DNA of 22,147 nt. It comes from Lingula anatina (taxonomy: Eukaryota; Brachiopoda; Lingulata; Lingulida; Lingulidae). The DNA lies in contig NW_019775444.1 in NCBI RefSeq assembly GCF_001039355.2, forward strand, positions 64,001 through 86,147. The letters run 5' to 3'. Position 1 is the first letter of the stretch. The number at the start of each line of letters is the position of its first letter. Both the position numbers and the translations under genes were made by a program. Below the pieces are notes generated by a model. The model did no database searches and was not told the origin of the DNA. It worked only from the letters and a program-made list of their open reading frames with translations. Of the stretch, positions 17,076-22,147 are shown in pieces.

Positions 17076-17627
17076 TTGTGTGGAAAATGACACTTTTAAT
17101 TTATTATTATTATCAATAGACTACACAGATGAATGAAATGGACCAGAAAATATATAATGATGTATGAAATGTTTAATTTTGAAATTTTTCTGCATAATAA
17201 AATATGACTTTGGCATTCTTCACGTGAATATTTACCGCAAGTTTTTCTATCAGAGGTACCAGTGATTCAATCAATTAAAAGCTTCCATGTTTTTGTTATA
17301 TGTTTTATTATATGCTATTATGACTAGCAACCCAAACTTGCCACCATGTTTAATTACATGAAAGACACATTAAAATGACGAATTTTGCATACGCAGAGGC
17401 CTTTGCGACTAGTTTGTATCGCCGCAAATAATAGCCTCGAAACTAATGGCGATTTGGACATTAGCGCACGGCCGGGATTTGCGAAGCTTTCGAGATATGG
17501 GATAGCGCACGCTAGCCATGCTAGCGCAGGCGCTCAAAATAGCGATTCTTTCGAGATACGGGATAGCGCACGCTAGCCATGCTAGAGCGTGTGCGCAACA
17601 TAGCGAACCTTTCGAGATTCCGAGCCC
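17076..17627. repeat. 552-bp dispersed repeat, copy 2
   Basis: This is the second copy of 14661-15212, in the same orientation, with about ten single-base differences and two compensating one-base indels. Its 61-bp internal units start at 17488, 17549 and 17610. Its left flank differs completely from that of copy 1, which fixes the left border at TTGTGTGG. Its right end abuts the inverted-repeat element at 17630. Confidence 0.9.
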
Positions 17628-17629
17628 AG

Positions 17630-18923
17630 GGCTCCGTAACTTGAAATCATCGTGAATTGCGAATAGCGACATCACCTTTTATTTCAAGGCTATTATATGG
17701 GGAGAGTATGGGTGAGTTATGGAATAGAGCATGGCCAGAAATGCGCAGCATTCACGCGATACGCGAGGGCGCTACAGTAGGGCTTCACTTGACTCAGCTA
17801 GCCAATCACAGCACAACAATGGCATCGCACACAGACTCTGTGATAAGTGCTCAGCCCATTGTCAAGTAGTGTTAGTTCATGGTAACAAGCGTCCGACATG
17901 TGCAGAGAAGTTTATTGTAATATATATTGTTCTTATTGTTACATTATTAAATCTAACTCTGTATCCAAGTAGTAACTATACTGTACCAAGCCAGGTACTG
18001 ATGATGTGCAGAGGTCATATATTCCAGAATAAGCCATTGCCACTAATTTATAACTTTAATTTTGTTTAATATGTTATTCATGAAATAGTTCATGAAAGAT
18101 TATTTTAATTTGTTAAATCGTGATCTTATTCTTTTTATATTCATATAATTGAATAATGTGGGTAAAATTGGTCTTCCACTTCTTATTTGCATTTTTCCTT
18201 TATTACAAGATTATTTTGGAACAGTTGCAGCATTAAAATTTAAAAAAAAATAGCAATCTGAAAGAATTTTGCATTATTATTAAATGATGATAGGAATTTT
18301 GGATTAAGAGATTAGTTAAATACTGAGAAGTGATATTGTCAGTCAATTTTTGTAGAATCTGATAATATGATTGAAAATACTGATTGAATTCTTGGCCTTG
18401 CACTGGGCAGTTTCACATTTGTGCCAAGTCCTTTTTTTGGACTCCATTGTACAGTGGTAAAAGTTCAATTGCCATGAAAGTTTTTAATCAGACTCTGTAT
18501 GGTGCTGCTATCTGCTGGTGCTATCGGCAACGAATTAGTTTGCCTTTGTTTCTGAGTGAATCTACCGTCTAAAATCACTATTTCTGAAAATATGTGCGTT
18601 TTGCTGAGGGTAGGCTAGGCAATACACGGCAAGCTTTTTAATACGTGTGTACAACATAATTTTTTTTAAACCCTAGCGATATTTGGTCAGGAGTTGCTTG
18701 AAGCATAGCACAGCGTTGCTGTCTATCGGCATCAGGCCGTTAGTTTGTCAATTATCACGAATTACCCACGAATCGCGAACCCATTCATTTTCCTATGGCA
18801 ATCTAGCAACTCATTAAAAGTGCACGCATGCGCAGTGGGCTAAGCGTGACGTCATGCAGTGCATTTCTGGGGATGGATGCTTGCGCTCGGTCGTAATTCG
18901 CGCTGCTTTCGAGTTACGGAGCC
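17630..18923. mobile_element. 1.3-kb segment with 33-bp imperfect inverted ends
   Basis: GGCTCCGTAACTTGAAATCA at 17630 onward pairs with the reverse complement of 18891-18923; 28 of 33 positions agree. The interior is AT-rich; open frames at 17657-18069 and 18384-18572 show no known domain. The left part contains CCAATCACAGCACAACAATG-like sequence and the right part a CpG-rich block. No target duplication is obvious. The outer sequence TTCGAGATTCCGAGCCC of repeat copy 2 also resembles this end, so the two families may share termini. It is probably a non-autonomous DNA transposon, now lying just upstream of the methyltransferase gene. Confidence 0.65.
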
Positions 18924-18970
18924 TAGGCTTCCAATGATGTAAACCGCGCTGAGACGCGTGTGTCGTGCGG

Positions 18971-18977
18971 TATATAA
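18971..18977 (+). promoter_or_regulatory. TATA box, methyltransferase gene (candidate)
   Basis: TATATAA stands in a locally GC-rich setting. A TATA box here would start transcription near 19000-19008, downstream of the ATG at 18981. If so, that ATG is not in the mRNA. Confidence 0.45.
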
Positions 18978-18980
18978 GAA

Positions 18981-20003
18981 ATGAGCTTTTTACTTTACTT
19001 TTATTTCATTAGAACTCTCTATACAGCAGGTATATGTCTTTATATGTGCGGGAGTGGGTGTTTTTGTACTTTATTTTCTTTTACCACCAGATTGAATGAA
19101 GGCAGTAGAAGGTTTCCCGACCAATACATAGACACATGTAGTAAACTGTGGGACCTACTGACCCAGTCAGAGATACCATCACCAGTGCGCATCATGGACT
19201 TCGGAGGAGGAACGGGAGAAACAACGGAGCCCATATTCAGAAAAATGGAAGCCCTTAATAAGCAAATGTTCATTAGCGTGGAGGAGCCACACGAGGATTA
19301 TCTGAGAAAATACAAGGAGATAATAAATAACATAAGCAAGGCCAGTATTGATATTACCTATTCCGGGCCATTTCAAGACTACTATGGGCATTCTGTAGAA
19401 GATTTGAGGGCCAAGAAAGCCTATCCACAACACCTACAGGACACGGTGCTAGCACTACACGTCCTATATCATCTGACAAGTATCTTCGATGATCCATTTG
19501 ATCCATACGAGAATATGAAGCAAGCCATCTTTGCAATGTATGCCATTCTTAAACCAGGAGGGCAGATGGTTATAGTATTAGCTAACCACGCAGTAAATAT
19601 AATTGGATCCGCGTCTTTGAAGTGTTTCGAGGTTCTGTTTCCACATACGTTGGGAAATCAGAAGTTGCTTTTTGAAGTCTGGCAAAATCTTCTGTTTGAT
19701 GGTGGTATTGCAGACGTACTAGATGCTTCGTTTCCAAAGTTTAGGGCAATAGTCCAACAAGAAAACGTAGTCGACCACGTTGTTTTGCCGACCCTGGCAG
19801 AGGTTGGAATCGCTGCTTCTATATGTTGTTTACTTGGGTTATGTGCAGACAAGTCTCCATTCGATCAACGTGTTGTCCAGTTCTGCATGGATTACGTGAA
19901 GACTGACGGATATAAACATGGCCTGTACCTTGACAGTGAGGGGATGTGGGTCTTTCCAATGAAAACTTATTACATTACTATCCAAAAAGTCGCAATTGAG
20001 TAA
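18981..20003 (+). CDS. SAM-dependent methyltransferase, histamine N-methyltransferase-like
   Basis: The frame is open for 340 codons. SAM-binding motif I is DFGGGTGE at residues 73-80. An acidic EEP follows motif I, where the ribose of SAM is usually bound; ALHVLYHL (158-165) matches the post-II strand, and LKPGGQMVIVL the strand-forming motif III. The C-terminal YKHGLYLDSEGMWVF then strand-like YYITIQK resembles the end of histamine N-methyltransferase-like enzymes, which methylate small amines in the cytosol; the substrate here is unknown. The 5' end is uncertain. Residues 1-36 are hydrophobic and cross a clear acceptor (CTTTTACCACCAG, ending 19090), after which no in-frame ATG occurs before motif I. 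The true start is therefore either ATG 18981 unspliced, or in an exon upstream, possibly beyond the inverted-repeat element. No lesion is seen in the body of the protein. Confidence 0.75.
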   Translation: MSFLLYFYFIRTLYTAGICLYMCGSGCFCTLFSFTTRLNEGSRRFPDQYIDTCSKLWDLLTQSEIPSPVRIMDFGGGTGETTEPIFRKMEALNKQMFISVEEPHEDYLRKYKEIINNISKASIDITYSGPFQDYYGHSVEDLRAKKAYPQHLQDTVLALHVLYHLTSIFDDPFDPYENMKQAIFAMYAILKPGGQMVIVLANHAVNIIGSASLKCFEVLFPHTLGNQKLLFEVWQNLLFDGGIADVLDASFPKFRAIVQQENVVDHVVLPTLAEVGIAASICCLLGLCADKSPFDQRVVQFCMDYVKTDGYKHGLYLDSEGMWVFPMKTYYITIQKVAIE

Positions 20004-20726
20004 TTTGGTATAATATTTGTCAAACCACATCGAAAAGATTATACAATATACACCTTTGGTCAAAAAGATTGTCCAAATGATGACAATTAAAAATAAATGT
20101 ACTATAAAAGTTAACCCCCCCCCCCCCCCAAACACACACACACCACAAATATTCTATTACACAAAGACTGCCCTCTACAAGAGTCACAGATTGAATTATC
20201 ACTAGATAATCTCTCTCGCTGAAGAAAAATACACATAATTTACCTGCGGCCTTCGTTGATGGTACAAAAATGCTAACTTTTCTCTCTATATCTTTGTCTT
20301 TACTCTCTCTCAAATATCACAAAGTGCACAAGTTATCTGTTACAATAGCCCACTACTGCCATTTATCTACTACATTGAATGATAAATAAATCATTGATTC
20401 AATAGCACAGCGCCAGTGTCATATTTTGATAATCTTTTCCGTGATCATCTGAATGGGGGCTACATGGAAGTTTAAAAAATTACGAGAAAAATTGTTCAAA
20501 TTCTCAATATTAGTAATTTAAGAAATCAAATCAGACAAGTAAATTGTCATGACAGCCACCTTTAAACTCCTACTTTTAAATACAAATACAACAACCACAC
20601 CCGGTTCCGGTCGTGGGAGAGGCTCATGAACGAGGTCCTCTACATTTTCTTCTTTATTGAAAGGACTCTACCTTGACAGCTTTGTAGCATGAGATATGAT
20701 GAAAATTATAGTTACGCCCGCATACC
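20004..20726. other. Methyltransferase 3' flank and presumed LINE 5' leader
   Basis: After the polyadenylation signal comes a run of C residues (about 20116-20129) and a short (CA)n tract. No gene is visible. An imperfect stem, TTGAATGAT with ATCATTGATTCAA, lies at about 20375-20402. The LINE 5' untranslated region must begin somewhere here; a GC-richer segment from about 20598 (CCGGTTCCGGTCGTGGG) is a candidate start, but there is no proof. Confidence 0.45.
20092..20097 (+). terminator. AATAAA polyadenylation signal
   Basis: AATAAA lies 89 bases after the methyltransferase stop codon and is followed within 25 bases by a poly-C tract. It is the best 3' end signal for that gene. Confidence 0.6.
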
Positions 20727-21746
20727 ATGGTAAAGAAAAACAACAAAAGGAAAAACAAAGAAAAGAATATCAGTGGAGAAAGCGTCAACAAGATACAGGT
20801 GACAACGAATCACTCGACGCCAATACCACGTGTGAGCTCAACAATGAGCCAAGCACCGCAGCCACAAGGGTTTTTGCAGTTTTCTCCCCAGGGACAATTC
20901 CCGGGATATATTTCACCAGTGCCCCAACCAGGAGACTTGTATGGATTGATTGGAAATCTTACTAGAAAGGTTGACGAGGTAAATGCACGACTGGAAAAGC
21001 TAGACGTAATAGACCGCCGGCTGATTTACATGGAGACCATGAAAAAAGAGATGAAAGGTATGAAAGATAAGGTCGGGGAAATTGAAGATGGACCCAGTGC
21101 TTTGAACATAATATCAGAAACCAACCGAATTGAACTGAAAGAGATGCAGAAAAATATGAAAATGCTTGAAAGGGACGAGGCAAAAACTACGAAAGTTATC
21201 GACGCAGTACAAGATAACCTTACACGCTTGAAAAACGAAATCGTAACACTGAAGGAAAAACAAGTAGACCTACAGGCCCGAAGCATGCGCGATAACCTTA
21301 TTTTCACGGGGATTGATGAAACAGACGAGGAAGACACAGAAACCATACTGGTCGATTTTCTGGAAAATAAAATGAAGGTGGAACACATGCCAGCTTTCCA
21401 TAGAGTACACAGAATGGGGAAAAAGACACCAGGTAAACCACGACCAATTATAGCTAAATTTGCCAACTCTAAAGTAAGAGACAACATTAAGAGAAGAGCG
21501 GCGTCACTCAAAGGTATAGAAAACAATAGATATGGGATAAATGAACAATACCCCCATGAAATTAACGAGAAAAGAAAGATGCTCTATCCCTTTTATAAGT
21601 CAGCAAAGAGACAACAAAAGAAAGCGGTAATGGTTTATGATAAACTGTATATCAACAACGTGCTATTTGTGCCCGACGCTGAACAACCGGCGAAACGAAC
21701 CCAGGAAACCCCACGCTCCACACCGGAATCGGTACATGGAACATAG
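20727..21746 (+). CDS. LINE ORF1 protein (Transposase_22 / L1 ORF1p type)
   Basis: The 339-residue protein begins with a lysine-rich then proline/glutamine-rich N terminus (1-70), which is typically disordered. A long coiled coil with regular heptads runs from about 75 to 184 and should make it a trimer. An RRM starts at RSMRDNLIFTGI (residue 185) and includes FHRVHRMGKK and IIAKFANSKVRDNI; a C-terminal domain follows (KMLYPFYKSAKRQ), ending in a short basic/proline tail. L1 ORF1 proteins coat LINE RNA and act as nucleic-acid chaperones in the cytoplasmic RNP. I chose ATG 20727, inside a CCATGG context; another frame at 20696 lacks these domains. It ends at TAG 21744, in frame with the ORF2 region. 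Confidence 0.93.
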   Translation: MVKKNNKRKNKEKNISGESVNKIQVTTNHSTPIPRVSSTMSQAPQPQGFLQFSPQGQFPGYISPVPQPGDLYGLIGNLTRKVDEVNARLEKLDVIDRRLIYMETMKKEMKGMKDKVGEIEDGPSALNIISETNRIELKEMQKNMKMLERDEAKTTKVIDAVQDNLTRLKNEIVTLKEKQVDLQARSMRDNLIFTGIDETDEEDTETILVDFLENKMKVEHMPAFHRVHRMGKKTPGKPRPIIAKFANSKVRDNIKRRAASLKGIENNRYGINEQYPHEINEKRKMLYPFYKSAKRQQKKAVMVYDKLYINNVLFVPDAEQPAKRTQETPRSTPESVHGT

Positions 21747-22147
21747 GACAACCATGAAGGCACCAATATCCAATATGAACTTGATAATCTGAGAATAAAT
21801 ATGTTATATCCTAATGACCCCCCAAGAGAAGGTAACAGCACTAGTAACAGTACAAATCTAGACTATGACATAACAGAGGATCTTAAACTTTTTTATTTAA
21901 ATGTATGTGGGCTAAGCAGGAGATTGCAATACCCAGACTTTAGAGAACTAATTGAAAAATATGATATAGTATGTTTTACAGAATCAAAAACTGATGAACA
22001 AGACAATATTGATTTGCCAAACTTTACATTCTTTGCTAAACATAGAAAAGCATTTTCAAACTATCGTTCAGGTGGAATAGTTCTTGGGTGTAAAAATCAA
22101 TTAGCTAGTTTTATAGAACCACTTGAAACTGACTCAGAATACATTCA
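21747..22147 (+). CDS. LINE ORF2 start, APE-type endonuclease (partial)
   Basis: The frame is the same as ORF1 and is open from right after the TAG to the window end. The first ATG is at 21801. The protein reads LFYLNVCGL, with the N of the endonuclease metal/phosphate site, then DIVCFTESKTD with the catalytic glutamate, and SGGIVLG, the order seen in exonuclease-endonuclease-phosphatase domains of LINEs. This enzyme nicks target DNA to prime reverse transcription in the nucleus. The remaining endonuclease and the reverse transcriptase lie outside the window. Translation could begin by reinitiation at 21801 or by reading through TAG 21744. Confidence 0.88.

Larger units (their letters stand above)
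20727..22147 (+). mobile_element. LINE retrotransposon, 5' part, running off the window
   Basis: The segment holds a complete ORF1 and the first 400 bases of the ORF2 side, both in good coding order. The L1-type ORF1 with coiled coil, RRM and C-terminal domain, followed by an APE-type endonuclease, places it among L1/Tx1-like LINEs or another clade that carries this ORF1 type. Reverse transcriptase lies beyond the window, so the clade cannot be settled. No stop or frameshift is seen inside either frame, so the copy may be young. Confidence 0.88.

Noticed and set aside
21026-21526. 166-codon minus-strand open frame
   Set aside because: It is the shadow of LINE ORF1, which has clear domains on the plus strand.
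1-22147. CRISPR array, tRNA, rRNA or bacterial operon signals
   Set aside because: No regularly spaced palindromic repeats with unique spacers, no cloverleaf with A and B boxes, and no ribosomal sequence were seen on either strand; tandem repeats present are eukaryotic satellites and microsatellites.

Overview
This window is eukaryotic and reads like AT-rich, repeat-dense intergenic DNA from an invertebrate animal, probably marine. The signs are GT-AG introns, THAP and Myb/SANT exons, a P2X7-type cysteine domain, a LINE with an L1-type ORF1, long TA, TTA and TAAAT microsatellites, and no bacterial gene layout. The species cannot be named from the sequence. Two N characters (15769 and 16842) show this is draft assembly; the second probably marks an unmerged contig overlap.

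Layout, left to right. 1-1403: non-coding, with small inverted and direct repeats. 1404-1926 (minus): decayed Merlin (IS1595-type) DDE transposase. 2337-3841 (plus): six-exon Myb/SANT-type gene with a coiled-coil end and one frameshift, probably from a PIF/Harbinger element. 4436-6234 (plus): multi-exon THAP gene whose first exon has an in-frame stop and lacks the first zinc cysteine. 6661-7051 (minus): last exon of a P2X7-like cysteine-domain gene with one stop, convergent with the THAP gene. 8327-9984: Tc1/mariner element with perfect 27-bp inverted ends, TA duplications and a ruined transposase. 10002-10787 (minus): remnant of a protein-primed family B DNA polymerase of Polinton/adintovirus type, cut at its 5' side by a 165-bp fold-back element (10781-10945).

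11469-14229 (plus): nine-exon Gypsy-integrase-related (Ginger-type) DDE transposase. Its zinc finger, DD35E triad and GPY/F module are all visible, but frameshifts and stops fall after the catalytic core. 14570-17627: a mosaic made of an 89-bp copied piece of that gene, two 552-bp near-identical direct repeats carrying a 61-bp internal tandem, a diverged inverted third copy, a lone hAT-like end, and two orphan exons I cannot identify. 17630-18923: a segment with 33-bp imperfect inverted ends.

18981-20003 (plus) is the best-preserved cellular gene: a class I SAM-dependent methyltransferase, most like the histamine N-methyltransferase family, with an uncertain 5' end. 20727-22147 is the 5' part of a LINE: an intact ORF1 (coiled coil, RRM, C-terminal domain) followed in the same reading frame, past a single TAG, by the endonuclease start of ORF2.

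The genes do not form a pathway. Apart from the methyltransferase, nearly everything belongs to, or derives from, at least seven kinds of transposable element: Merlin, Harbinger-like, THAP-type, Tc1/mariner, Polinton-like, Ginger and LINE. The points most worth a second look are the same-frame ORF1/TAG/ORF2 layout of the LINE, the intron-rich integrase with an intact catalytic triad, the methyltransferase boxed against an inverted-repeat element, the convergent THAP / P2X7-like pair, and the 552-bp repeats.
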